From: Clostridium jeddahitimonense
Lineage (GTDB): Bacteria > Bacillota > Clostridia > Clostridiales > Clostridiaceae
Assembly (NCBI GenBank): GCA_000753455.2
Contig: LM994670.1
Span: 1,360,133-1,400,443, forward strand
DNA: 40,311 nt
Direction of reading: 5' to 3'
Shown: positions 26,786 through 34,526 of the stretch, one piece after another
Position numbering within the stretch: the stretch's first letter is position 1
Layout of the letters: the number at the start of each line of letters is the position of its first letter
Notes under the pieces: generated by a model
The model's input: only the letters and a program-made list of their open reading frames with translations
What the model was told of the DNA's origin: nothing
The model's database searches: none
Program-made: the position numbers and the translations under genes

Positions 26786-27322
26786 TTGAATAAGCTAGAA
26801 TTAAATATTATTGATTTGTTAGAATATCTACAAGAAATGCTAGATAGTTCTGCAAAAATGCCTATTACAGGTAAAGTTATGGTTGATAAAAAAGAATTTA
26901 AGGAAGTTATAGATCAAGTTATTAATTATTTACCAGATCAATTAAAAAAAGCAGAGTGGGTCATGAGTGAGAAAGATAGAATACTTTCAGAAGCTCAAAA
27001 GGAATTTGAAGTTGCAAGAAGAGAAAGTGCTGAACTTAAGAAGCAGAATGTTGAAAATCATGATTTGGTTAAAGAGGCTAAAATTAGAGCAAATGAAATA
27101 ATAGCTTTAGCACAAAGAGATGCCAAAGCTATTAGAGTAGGATCAAGAGAATATTCTAATGAAATTCTTTTAGAGCTTGATAAAGAAGTTGAAAATAAAA
27201 AAATTGAACTTATAACAGCTATGCAAGAGTCTTTTGAAAAAGCTGCTAAAGAAATAGATGAAAGACTAAGTGACACTGGTAAGATTATAAAAGAAAATAT
27301 TGCTGAGTTAAGAAGCATGTAA
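26786..27322 (+). CDS. Uncharacterised coiled-coil protein downstream of coaD
   Basis: The 178-residue product starts at TTG 26786, one base after the coaD stop, with GGGGGGAG (about 26774-26781) ahead of it. It has no signal peptide or membrane helix. A short N-terminal region (LNIIDLLEYLQEMLDSS, then PITGKVMVDKKEF) is followed by charged helix from about residue 45 to the end, rich in Glu, Lys and Ala, with the look of F/V-type ATPase stalk or DivIVA-like coiled coils. Clostridial homologues are often labelled simply ATPase, but no nucleotide-binding motif is visible. Its position suggests a conserved clostridial accessory gene of unknown role. Its last 15 bases overlap the end of ylbJ on the other strand. 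Confidence 0.82.
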   Translation: MNKLELNIIDLLEYLQEMLDSSAKMPITGKVMVDKKEFKEVIDQVINYLPDQLKKAEWVMSEKDRILSEAQKEFEVARRESAELKKQNVENHDLVKEAKIRANEIIALAQRDAKAIRVGSREYSNEILLELDKEVENKKIELITAMQESFEKAAKEIDERLSDTGKIIKENIAELRSM

Positions 27323-28483
27323 TTTCTTTTTATATCTTATTAAAGTACATATAAACGATAATATCAATATACTATAAACGATAAAGAGTATTTTATTATC
27401 TATATAAATACTTTCTATTGGAAAAGTTGATACTGGAGTATCTTTTATAAAAAAGATACATGCTATAAATGTAATAATAAAGCTTACTATTCCTTGAATA
27501 AATTTTAAAAATGAGTATTTAAATAGTGATATATTTAAATCTCCAATAAAAGAACTTATCTGCGCTATTACAGATAGTCCAGAAAAAGAACAAATAAAGC
27601 TTATTATGGAAAGTTTTAAAATTAATGGTAGTGTAGATGAACTTATAAGTTTGCATCCGTTGGTAAATTCTATACTACCAAGTAAGGTTCCATATAAAGA
27701 AGAAGAAGGTATGTTTAGAAATTCTTCTAGGTTTTTAAAAACAATGCTTATATAAGCATTGTTTTTTATTATGCTTATAATAATTGAAAAAATAATAACG
27801 AAAGCGCCAACTTGCAATGTTGTATTTACACTATTTTCAATGGATGTTTTTAAAGCTGATCCAATTGAAATTTTTTTAATTTCTGAAGAAATTTCTTTTG
27901 ATTCTTTAGAAAACTTTCCTCTAGGAATAGTAAAAATACCAATAATTAATGGAGAAAGATAATTTGCTATTAAAAGTATAAAGCCTAATTTAGTATTTCC
28001 AAACATAGTGGCACCTATAGAACCTATTAAAAACATAGGACTGGCATTTGAAGCTATATTCAATAGCCTTTCAAACTCCTTCTTATCTATATATCCTAAG
28101 GAGTATAGGTCGCAGCAATATTTACATCCTAATGGATAACCACATATAACACTAGCAGCTATGGGAAAAGAAGAACCTTTTGAAAGCTTTAAAGGCTTAC
28201 ATATTAAAGGTCCTAGAATTTTTGAGTATAATGATATGCCGTCGTAGCAAATTAAAAGATTGCATATAAATGAAAAAGGGAATATTGTTGGCAATATTGT
28301 TTTTATAACTAAATTTAGTCCTACTAAAGATGCATTTATACAATCTTTAAGATTTAAAACAAATAGAATAATAGAAAATGAAATTAAAAAGCTTACAAAA
28401 TAATTCTTATTTATATTAAGAAGTTTCAATAATACAAATATTAGAACAAAAATTAGAAGCCATAAGAATATAATAGTAACCAT
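27308..28483 (-). CDS. ylbJ: Sporulation integral membrane protein YlbJ
   Basis: The product is 391 residues from ATG 28483, preceded by GGGAGGAG; the frame upstream (to 28528) has no ribosome site. It is polytopic, with about eight to ten hydrophobic segments beginning at residue 1 (MVTIIFLWLLIFVLIFVLL). Family stretches include KTILPTIFPFSFICNLL, CGYPLGCKYCCDLYSLG and NASPMFLIGSIG. YlbJ is needed for spore cortex formation in B. subtilis and belongs to the nucleoside-recognition (Gate) membrane superfamily. It lies downstream of tmcAL in the same direction. A perfect 30-nt palindrome lies within the gene (27737-27766). Confidence 0.93.
   Translation of the reverse strand: MVTIIFLWLLIFVLIFVLLKLLNINKNYFVSFLISFSIILFVLNLKDCINASLVGLNLVIKTILPTIFPFSFICNLLICYDGISLYSKILGPLICKPLKLSKGSSFPIAASVICGYPLGCKYCCDLYSLGYIDKKEFERLLNIASNASPMFLIGSIGATMFGNTKLGFILLIANYLSPLIIGIFTIPRGKFSKESKEISSEIKKISIGSALKTSIENSVNTTLQVGAFVIIFSIIISIIKNNAYISIVFKNLEEFLNIPSSSLYGTLLGSIEFTNGCKLISSSTLPLILKLSIISFICSFSGLSVIAQISSFIGDLNISLFKYSFLKFIQGIVSFIITFIACIFFIKDTPVSTFPIESIYIDNKILFIVYSILILSFICTLIRYKKKLHAS
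27737..27767. terminator. Two-way terminator-like palindrome inside ylbJ
   Basis: A perfect 30-nt palindrome (27737-27766, core GCTTATATAAGC) is followed by T6 on the plus strand (27762-27767) and by a T5 run on the minus strand (complement of 27737-27741). On the plus strand it sits about 415 bases beyond the coaD-group stop and could end its read-through. On the minus strand it would lie within ylbJ mRNA. Confidence 0.6.
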
Positions 28484-28535
28484 AGAAAACTCCTCCCATC
28501 TATAGTATTTATATGCTAATGACTTCATAATATTA

Positions 28536-29741
28536 TTATTTTATTATAGGACCTTTCAAATAATCTGAATTAGGGTTTAAACTTGTATTTAGTATAGAGT
28601 AGGCTTTTGTTGATAAAATATCTAATTCTAATAATGGATTATTTGGATATTTAGGAACTTTTGTAATTAAAGGGATAGAAGAGGTCTTTTTTATTGAAGA
28701 TAAAATCTCTCGTCCTCTGGAGTTAAAGCCTAAAATTCGTCCGTAGTTATAGTTAGCAATAGTATCTTTATTTAGATTAAAATTATCAAATCCAATAAAA
28801 ATTTGAGTTAGCAATCTTGAAATCTTTGTGTAGGTATATCTTTTACTTTTTATTCTAAAAATTAAATCGTCATAAGATATGCTATCTAGAATTTCTTTTA
28901 ATATTTTTTTATCTAAGCCTTCCGATATTTCATACAAATTGTTAAAATTAACACAATTAGTAGAGATTTTATATCTTAAATACTTATATAGGTCTTCATC
29001 GAAGGAGAAGTTATATCCGAGCTCTAGAGATTCCTTTAGGATATTAATTGAAGATGAAGGCATTACATTGTTTAAAGCTTCTAAGGAATCTATGTTATCT
29101 AAGAGTGCTTTTCTAATGGAAGTAGCTGAGGAAAAGACTTTAGATAATGATGTATCGTTATACTTGTTTCCTTCACGTTTTATGGTATATGGTTTAATAT
29201 TACTTTTTTCTAATATTATCGCCTTTATATATTCTATACCCAATATGTTATTTGATGATGATATAACTTCCTTTATAGAATCATCTTTTGAAAAATGTAT
29301 TAATGATTTTTCTCTAGCTTTAGCAAAGGACATTCCTTCTTTGAGATTGCTTTTTAATATACTGTTAAATGAGCTATTATTTGTAGTTAAAATTTTAGCA
29401 ATTTTATATAGCTGACTTACGTCTCCGCATTCAGATCCAAAATAAATATTATCTACAACTCCTAATGAGTTTAAAATAGAAATAGCGCCTCTGGCAAAAA
29501 TTTCTGCTGAAGAGACAGCGTAAAAAGTAGGTAATTCTAATACTAAGTCTACACCATTTTCTAAAGCCGTTTCAGTTCGTTTCCATTTATCTACTATTGC
29601 TGGACCACCTCTTTGTACAAAGTTGCCACTCATTATGCAGATTACTCCATCAGCGTTGGTAGCCTTTTTTGCCTCGGTAAGATGATATAAATGACCATTA
29701 TGAAATGGGTTATATTCTGTAATTATTCCTGTAATATTCAT
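28536..29741 (-). CDS. tmcAL: tRNA(Met) cytidine acetate ligase
   Basis: The product is 401 residues from ATG 29741, preceded by AAAAGGAGAG; the ATG at 29774 has no ribosome site and adds nonconserved residues. The nucleotidyltransferase HxGH is His14-Asn-Gly-His17 in TEYNPFHNGH. SGNFVQRGGPAI, DLVLELPTFYAVSSAEIFA and YFGSECGD follow, as in YlbM. The enzyme activates acetate with ATP to acetylate C34 of elongator tRNA(Met). It lies beside ylbJ and close to rsmD/coaD, echoing the Bacillus ylbH-ylbN cluster. It diverges from pta, which makes acetyl phosphate in acetate metabolism. Confidence 0.95.
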   Translation of the reverse strand: MNITGIITEYNPFHNGHLYHLTEAKKATNADGVICIMSGNFVQRGGPAIVDKWKRTETALENGVDLVLELPTFYAVSSAEIFARGAISILNSLGVVDNIYFGSECGDVSQLYKIAKILTTNNSSFNSILKSNLKEGMSFAKAREKSLIHFSKDDSIKEVISSSNNILGIEYIKAIILEKSNIKPYTIKREGNKYNDTSLSKVFSSATSIRKALLDNIDSLEALNNVMPSSSINILKESLELGYNFSFDEDLYKYLRYKISTNCVNFNNLYEISEGLDKKILKEILDSISYDDLIFRIKSKRYTYTKISRLLTQIFIGFDNFNLNKDTIANYNYGRILGFNSRGREILSSIKKTSSIPLITKVPKYPNNPLLELDILSTKAYSILNTSLNPNSDYLKGPIIK

Positions 29742-29803
29742 ATTTACTCTCCTTTTAGGGAAATATAAAATCATTATAACATAAGATAAAAAAAGTGAAA
29801 TAA

Positions 29804-29824
29804 ATTATATCAAAATGATATAAT
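29804..29824. promoter_or_regulatory. Perfect 9-bp inverted repeat between tmcAL and pta
   Basis: ATTATATCA (29804-29812) and TGATATAAT (29816-29824) are exact reverse complements around AAA. The right arm ends in TATAAT (29819-29824), with GTGAAA (29795-29800) 18 bases upstream as a partial -35, so it could be the -10 of pta. The left arm gives TATAAT on the other strand. It could be a shared operator or simply two back-to-back -10 elements. Confidence 0.4.
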
Positions 29825-29920
29825 GCATAATATTCAGAAAATTAGTAATATAAAGAATTAAATATTTAAACTAAATTTCTATTGAAAAATATAGCTATAT
29901 AGGAGTATATTAGATAATGA

Positions 29921-29956
29921 ATGATTCGTCCTTGTGACTACGAAAGGGGAAATTGA
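29921..29956 (+). CDS. Possible 11-codon leader ORF before pta
   Basis: An ATG at 29921 opens MIRPCDYERGN and stops at TGA 29954-29956, one base before the pta ATG. The AGGAG at 29901-29905 is too far upstream for a strong site. The same stretch can form a TTCGT/ACGAA hairpin (29925-29929 with 29940-29944) that overlaps the approach to the pta ribosome site. Expression is unproven. Confidence 0.2.
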   Translation: MIRPCDYERGN

Positions 29957-29957
29957 A

Positions 29958-30962
29958 ATGGAACTTATGAATAAATTATTCGAAGCTGCAAAGGCAAATA
30001 AGCAAAGAATAGTTTTACCAGAAGGTGAAGAACAAAGAACTATAATTGCTACAGAAGAAATTAAAAATCAAGGGTTAGCTTATCCGGTGCTAATTGGTAA
30101 TCAAGAAAAGATTATGAGTATGGCAAAAGAGCTTAATGTTGATTTATCTGGTGTTGAAATTATTGATCCAAATAGCTATGAAAAGATTGACGAATATGTA
30201 AAAGCCTTTTATGAAATAAGAAAAAATAAAGGTATGACAATGGAGAAGGCTGAAAAGATAGTAAGGGACCCTCTATACTTTGGTACTATGATGGTTAAAT
30301 TAGATGATGCTGATGGTATGGTGTCAGGTGCTATACATACTACTGGTGATCTTTTAAGACCAGGTCTTCAAATAATAAAGACAACTCCTGGAGTTTCAGT
30401 AGTATCTAGCTTCTTTATAATGATGGTACCAGATTCACCATATGGAGAAAATGGTATGTTATTATTTGCAGACTGCGCTGTAAATCCAAATCCTACATAT
30501 GAACAATTGGCAGCTATAGCTATAGCTACTGCTGATACTGCTAAAAATCTTTGCAAGATAGAACCAAGAGTTGCAATGTTATCATTCTCAACTATGGGAA
30601 GCGCTGATCACGAATTAGTTGAAAAAGTAAGAAAAGCTACTGAACTTGCAAAAGAATTAAGACCAGACCTAATGATTGATGGAGAAATGCAATTAGATGC
30701 AGCTATAGTAGGTAAAGTTGCTGCTCAAAAAGCTCCAAACAGTCAAGTTGCTGGAAGAGCAAACGTATTAGTATTCCCAGATTTACAATCAGGAAATATT
30801 GGATATAAGTTAGTTCAAAGATTTGCTGGTGCTGAAGCTATAGGGCCTATGTGTCAAGGTTTTGCTAAACCAATAAACGACTTATCAAGAGGATGTAGTT
30901 CGGAAGATATAGTTAATGTAGTTGTACTTACAGCTGTTCAAGCACAAGCTCAAAACAAGTAA
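29958..30962 (+). CDS. pta: Phosphate acetyltransferase
   Basis: The product is 334 residues from ATG 29958 (MELMNKLFEAAK) after GAAAGGGGA; a GTG start at 29934 would overlap that ribosome site and is unlikely. It converts acetyl-CoA and phosphate to acetyl phosphate. It is the short clostridial form, only the PTA_PTB catalytic domain, without the DRTGG regulatory domain of enteric Pta. The TTGDLLRPGLQIIKTTPGVSVVSSFF block, PNPTYEQLA and the C-terminal NVLVFPDLQSGNIGYKL with PINDLSRGCS are typical. It is paired with ackA 22 bases downstream. Confidence 0.96.
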   Translation: MELMNKLFEAAKANKQRIVLPEGEEQRTIIATEEIKNQGLAYPVLIGNQEKIMSMAKELNVDLSGVEIIDPNSYEKIDEYVKAFYEIRKNKGMTMEKAEKIVRDPLYFGTMMVKLDDADGMVSGAIHTTGDLLRPGLQIIKTTPGVSVVSSFFIMMVPDSPYGENGMLLFADCAVNPNPTYEQLAAIAIATADTAKNLCKIEPRVAMLSFSTMGSADHELVEKVRKATELAKELRPDLMIDGEMQLDAAIVGKVAAQKAPNSQVAGRANVLVFPDLQSGNIGYKLVQRFAGAEAIGPMCQGFAKPINDLSRGCSSEDIVNVVVLTAVQAQAQNK

Positions 30963-30984
30963 AAAAATTAAGAGGTGTTTATAA

Positions 30985-32184
30985 ATGAAAGTATTAGTAA
31001 TTAATTGCGGAAGCTCATCATTAAAATATCAATTAATCGATATGGCTACAGAAGAATCTTTAGCTCAAGGGTTAGTTGAAAGAATAGGAATAGAAGGTTC
31101 TGTTTTAACTCAAAAGGTTGAAGGAAGAGAAAAATACATAGTTAAAGAAGCTATGAAGGATCACAAAGATGCTATAAGATTAGTTTTAGAAGCTTTAGTA
31201 GATAAAACTAATGGTGTTATTTCATCTATGGAAGAAATAAATGCTGTAGGACACAGAGTTGTTCACGGTGGAGAAAAATATAACAAGTCAGTTGTTATAA
31301 ATGATGAAGTTAAATCTTATATAGAAGAGTGCTTCAAGCTAGCTCCATTACACAATCCAGCTAATATGATAGGTATAAAAGCTTGTGAAGAGTTAATGCC
31401 AAACACTCCTATGGTAGCTGTATTTGATACTGCTTTCCACGGAACAATGCCTGAAGAAGCTTATTTATACGCTTTACCATACGAATTATATGAAAAGCAC
31501 GGAATAAGAAAATATGGATTCCATGGAACTTCTCATAAGTATGTTTCTCAAAAAGTTGCAGAAGTTATGGGTAAAGATATAAAAGATCTTAAGATAATAA
31601 CTTGTCATTTAGGAAACGGTTCAAGTGTATGTGCAGTTAAGAATGGTGAATCAGTTGAAACATCTATGGGATTCACACCACTTGAAGGTTTAGCAATGGG
31701 TACTAGATCAGGTAATATAGATCCAGCTATAGTTACTTTCTTAATGAAAGAAGAAGGATTAACTGCTGATGAAGTTACTGATTTATTAAACAAAAAATCA
31801 GGAGTACTAGGAATTTCAGGAATAAGTTCAGACTTTAGAGATATAGAAGATGCAGCTTATAAAGAAAAAGTTCACAGAGCACAATTAGCATTAGATATAT
31901 TCCACTATAAAGTAAGAACTACAATAGGTGCATACGCTGCTGCTATGGGTGGAGTAGATGCTATAGTATTTACAGCTGGTGTTGGAGAAAATGGACCGGA
32001 AACTAGAGAAGAGATCCTTAAGGGATTAGAGTTCTTAGGTGTTAAATGTGATACTGAAGCAAACAAGGTAAGAGGAAAAGTAAGAGAAATATCTACAACT
32101 GATTCTACTGTTAAAGCATTCATAATTCCAACTAACGAAGAGTTAATGATTGCAAGAGATACTTTAGAATTAATATCAAAGTAA
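30985..32184 (+). CDS. ackA: Acetate kinase
   Basis: The 399-residue enzyme turns acetyl phosphate and ADP into acetate and ATP, the main substrate-level ATP step of acetate fermentation. Signatures are [15 protein letters not shown] at the N-terminus, [45 protein letters not shown] and FTAGVGENG. The ribosome site is AAGAGGTG. Codon choice here looks somewhat more biased than in neighbours (frequent GCT, GGA, GTT), as expected of a highly expressed gene. No clear terminator follows, but a new strong promoter does. Confidence 0.97.
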   Translation: MKVLVINCGSSSLKYQLIDMATEESLAQGLVERIGIEGSVLTQKVEGREKYIVKEAMKDHKDAIRLVLEALVDKTNGVISSMEEINAVGHRVVHGGEKYNKSVVINDEVKSYIEECFKLAPLHNPANMIGIKACEELMPNTPMVAVFDTAFHGTMPEEAYLYALPYELYEKHGIRKYGFHGTSHKYVSQKVAEVMGKDIKDLKIITCHLGNGSSVCAVKNGESVETSMGFTPLEGLAMGTRSGNIDPAIVTFLMKEEGLTADEVTDLLNKKSGVLGISGISSDFRDIEDAAYKEKVHRAQLALDIFHYKVRTTIGAYAAAMGGVDAIVFTAGVGENGPETREEILKGLEFLGVKCDTEANKVRGKVREISTTDSTVKAFIIPTNEELMIARDTLELISK

Positions 32185-32200
32185 TTATTATATAAATAGC

Positions 32201-32229
32201 TTGACTTTTAATGTCTGCGTATATATAAT
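32201..32229 (+). promoter_or_regulatory. Strong promoter of the yceD-rpmF-plsX group
   Basis: TTGACT (32201-32206), a 17-base spacer and TATAAT (32224-32229) form a near-consensus promoter. The predicted start near 32236 leaves an unusually long leader of about 117 bases before yceD. Confidence 0.8.
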
Positions 32230-32275
32230 AAATTGTGTTTGAAATGAGTAAATTAAAGCCTAAGGAGTGAAAAGG

Positions 32276-32299
32276 ATGCTTTGCTCAAGCTATACGTAA
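32276..32299 (+). CDS. Possible 7-codon leader ORF before yceD
   Basis: ATG 32276 opens MLCSSYT and stops at TAA 32297-32299. AAGGAG (32262-32267), eight bases upstream, is a well-placed ribosome site. No family can be assigned to so short a peptide. Its translation could influence folding of the leader: TATAC/GTATA can pair at 32291-32295 and 32301-32305. Confidence 0.3.
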   Translation: MLCSSYT

Positions 32300-32352
32300 T
32301 GTATAATATGTCTTATTAAAGATATGAGGAGTAAAATCCAGAGCTTATAATT

Positions 32353-32853
32353 ATGGAAGTACAATTTTTAGATTTACTTATGAAAGATGGAAGAAAGAAA
32401 GCTATCGATTTCTCTCTTGATTTTGAACCTATAAAGTTTGAAGGAGAGGTAATTAGAGCTATCAAACCCGTTAAAGTAGAAGGGCAATTAGTTTCAAGAA
32501 ATGAGATTCTTGAACTAGAGGCTACTATTGAAACGGAATTAGAACTTAATTGTTCAAGGTGCTTAGATACCTTTATCTATCCAATAGATATTGATATAGA
32601 AGAAAGGTTTACAAATAATAAAGAACTTCAAGATGAAGAAGGAATTATATTTGTAGAGGGGGATACTTTAGATTTATCCCTGATTGTTGAAAATAGTATT
32701 ATTTCAACCTTACCTATCAAGAGACTTTGCGCTGAAGACTGTAAGGGTCTTTGCTCCAATTGTGGAGCTAACTTAAATGTTGACAAATGTAGTTGCAACA
32801 ATTATGATGTCGATATTAGACTAGCAAAGCTCAAAGAGTTGTTTGGGGAATAA
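32353..32853 (+). CDS. yceD: YceD/DUF177 family protein, large-subunit rRNA-linked
   Basis: The 166-residue product belongs to the DUF177 family, whose plant and bacterial members are linked to 23S rRNA accumulation and which nearly always precedes rpmF. It shows FEGEVIRAIKPVKVEGQLVS, a CSRCLDTF pair and a cysteine-rich tail CAEDCKGLCSNCGANL then CSC, likely a metal site. ATG 32353 has only a poor ribosome site (AGAG at 32340-32343); a better GAGGAG (32326-32331) lies about 21 bases upstream, with an in-frame stop at 32332-32334, so the protein cannot start there. This start context is unusual for the window. Confidence 0.9.
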   Translation: MEVQFLDLLMKDGRKKAIDFSLDFEPIKFEGEVIRAIKPVKVEGQLVSRNEILELEATIETELELNCSRCLDTFIYPIDIDIEERFTNNKELQDEEGIIFVEGDTLDLSLIVENSIISTLPIKRLCAEDCKGLCSNCGANLNVDKCSCNNYDVDIRLAKLKELFGE

Positions 32854-32865
32854 GGAGGTGTAATA

Positions 32866-33051
32866 ATGGGAAATCCAGCGAGAAAGACATATAGAGCAAA
32901 AAGAGATTCTAGAAGAGCTCAAACTTTTAAGTTAAGCTTACCAGGAATAGTTGAATGTCCACAATGCCACGAAATGAAGATGGCTCACAGAGTTTGTAAG
33001 AACTGTGGATTCTACAAAGGTAAAGAAGTTGTTGCTTCAACTGAAGAATAA
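32866..33051 (+). CDS. rpmF: Ribosomal protein bL32
   Basis: The 61-residue product starts [19 protein letters not shown] and carries the zinc ribbon Cys31/Cys34 and Cys44/Cys47, so it is the zinc-binding form. AAGGAGGTG gives it a very strong ribosome site, consistent with high expression. The yceD-rpmF-plsX order is conserved in bacteria and links ribosome and lipid synthesis. Confidence 0.97.
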   Translation: MGNPARKTYRAKRDSRRAQTFKLSLPGIVECPQCHEMKMAHRVCKNCGFYKGKEVVASTEE

Positions 33052-33076
33052 AGAAAGTCATATGACTTTCTTTTCT
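33051..33076 (+). terminator. Hairpin terminator between rpmF and plsX
   Basis: AAGAAAGTCA (33051-33060) pairs with TGACTTTCTT (33063-33072) around a TA loop and runs into a T-rich tract. It may lower plsX expression relative to rpmF rather than separate the genes fully, since no clear promoter lies between it and plsX. Confidence 0.75.
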
Positions 33077-33107
33077 TTTATATATAAACAAAAAAGGGGT
33101 GAACCAA

Positions 33108-34103
33108 ATGAAAATAGCTATAGATGGTATGGGTGGAGATAATGCACCTAAGGCTGTAGTAGAAGGTGTTGTAAAAGCTACAGAAGAGTTTAAAGATGTA
33201 GAGTTTTTCATAACAGGACCAGAAGAGTTGATTAAAGAAGAGTTACAAAAGTGTAATTATGGAGGAGATAAAATCAAGGTAGTAAATACTACTGAAGTTA
33301 TCACAAATAATGAACATCCAGTTATGGCTATAAGAAAGAAAAAGGACTCCAGTATTTGTAAAGCTTTAAATCTAGTTAAAGATAAAGAATGTGATGCTGT
33401 TATTTCTGCAGGAAGTACGGGAGCTTTTTTAGCGGGCTGTACCTTTATTATAGGTAGAATTAAGGGGATAAAAAGACCGGCGCTTGCACCGATAATGCCA
33501 GGAAAAAACGGGCCGTTTATGTTAGTGGATTGTGGTGCTAACGTCGATTGTAAGCCAGAACATTTGATTAACTTTGCACATATGGGCAAAGAGTATTACA
33601 AAGGTGTTATGGGGAATAATAATCCTAAGGTAGGTCTTATTAATATAGGAGCAGAAGCTGAAAAAGGTAATGAATTGACTAAGGCTACTTATGAATTATT
33701 AGAACAGGAAAATGGATTGAATTTCGTAGGTAATGTAGAACCACGTTATATTTCAGATGGTGATACTCAAGTTTTGGTATGTGATGGGTTTGTAGGAAAT
33801 ACAGTGTTGAAAATGTATGAAGGAACGGCTTCAAATCTTTTAAATATAATTAAGGATGAGATTTTATCTACTGGGATTAAGTCAAAAATAGGTGCAGTTC
33901 TATTAAAACCTGTTTTTGCAAATATTAAGAAGAAGTTCGATTATAAAGAGTATGGTGGAGCACCATTTTTAGGTGTAGACGGCATATGTATAAAGGCTCA
34001 TGGTAGTTCTAATGCTAAAGCTTTTAAGAGTGCTATAAGACAAACAAAGAACTTTTATGATAGCAAGGTATTAGATAAGATAAAAGAAGGTTTAGAAAAC
34101 TAG
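33108..34103 (+). CDS. plsX: Phosphate acyltransferase PlsX
   Basis: The product is 331 residues from ATG 33108 ([20 protein letters not shown]) after AAGGGGTGA. GTG 33099 overlaps the ribosome site and is rejected. PlsX makes acyl phosphate from acyl-ACP for PlsY-dependent phospholipid synthesis, at the membrane surface. Family segments include [34 protein letters not shown] and the C-terminal [20 protein letters not shown]. acpP, encoding its acyl-carrier substrate, follows, though with its own promoter. Confidence 0.96.
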   Translation: MKIAIDGMGGDNAPKAVVEGVVKATEEFKDVEFFITGPEELIKEELQKCNYGGDKIKVVNTTEVITNNEHPVMAIRKKKDSSICKALNLVKDKECDAVISAGSTGAFLAGCTFIIGRIKGIKRPALAPIMPGKNGPFMLVDCGANVDCKPEHLINFAHMGKEYYKGVMGNNNPKVGLINIGAEAEKGNELTKATYELLEQENGLNFVGNVEPRYISDGDTQVLVCDGFVGNTVLKMYEGTASNLLNIIKDEILSTGIKSKIGAVLLKPVFANIKKKFDYKEYGGAPFLGVDGICIKAHGSSNAKAFKSAIRQTKNFYDSKVLDKIKEGLEN

Positions 34104-34124
34104 GAATTTATATTGCTTTTAATA

Positions 34125-34153
34125 TTGACGACTAACTTAATATATAATATTAT
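34125..34153 (+). promoter_or_regulatory. Promoter of acpP
   Basis: TTGACG (34125-34130), a 17-base spacer and TATTAT (34148-34153) precede acpP. A second TATAAT at 34143-34148 is only 12 bases from the -35, so it is the less likely partner. Confidence 0.6.
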
Positions 34154-34182
34154 CTAAGTGGGTGAATTTAGGAGGTGAGATT

Positions 34183-34413
34183 ATGTTTGAAAAGATTAGA
34201 TCAATAATATCTGAAAAGTTAGGGATAGATGAAGAAGAAATAACAATGGAATCTGCTTTTATTGAAGATTTAAATGCAGACTCATTAGATATAGTTGAAC
34301 TTATTATGGCTTTAGAAGATGAATTAGAAATGGAAATTCCAGATGAAGAAGCTGAAACTTTCGTAACTGTAGCTGATATAGTTAAGTTTATGAAAGAACA
34401 TGGTGAGGAATAA
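34183..34413 (+). CDS. acpP: Acyl carrier protein
   Basis: The 76-residue, very acidic protein starts at ATG 34183 after AGGAGGTGAG; the longer frame from 34162 covers the ribosome site. The phosphopantetheine attachment serine is Ser34 in [12 protein letters not shown]. It carries growing acyl chains in fatty acid synthesis. The prosthetic group derives from CoA made by CoaBC and CoaD in this window. Confidence 0.97.
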   Translation: MFEKIRSIISEKLGIDEEEITMESAFIEDLNADSLDIVELIMALEDELEMEIPDEEAETFVTVADIVKFMKEHGEE

Positions 34414-34417
34414 TTAG

Positions 34418-34440
34418 ATCCCGCAGTATTGCGGGATTTA
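34418..34440 (+). terminator. Hairpin after acpP
   Basis: ATCCCGCA (34418-34425) pairs with TGCGGGAT (34430-34437) over GTAT. The stem is GC-rich, but only a short T-run (TTT) follows, so termination may be partial. Confidence 0.65.
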
Positions 34441-34526
34441 ATGTTTAAAACAAAAAAATAGTCTATTCTTGAATTTGTTTAGAAGTAGAAGCAAGTTGAA
34501 GAATATACTTGTAAGGAGCGTACAAG

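Noticed and set aside
28281..28304. AATATTG/CAATATT hairpin with T-run inside ylbJ
   Set aside because: The stem is only seven mostly A-T pairs. In such AT-rich DNA this is expected by chance, unlike the 30-nt palindrome at 27737.
28879..29415. 178-codon plus-strand ORF opposite tmcAL
   Set aside because: It is antisense to a fully conserved gene, has no ribosome site and no recognisable domain.
32185..32352. T-box or amino-acid attenuator in the yceD leader
   Set aside because: No T-box sequence, no terminator hairpin with T-run, and the tiny ORF is not enriched in any one amino acid.
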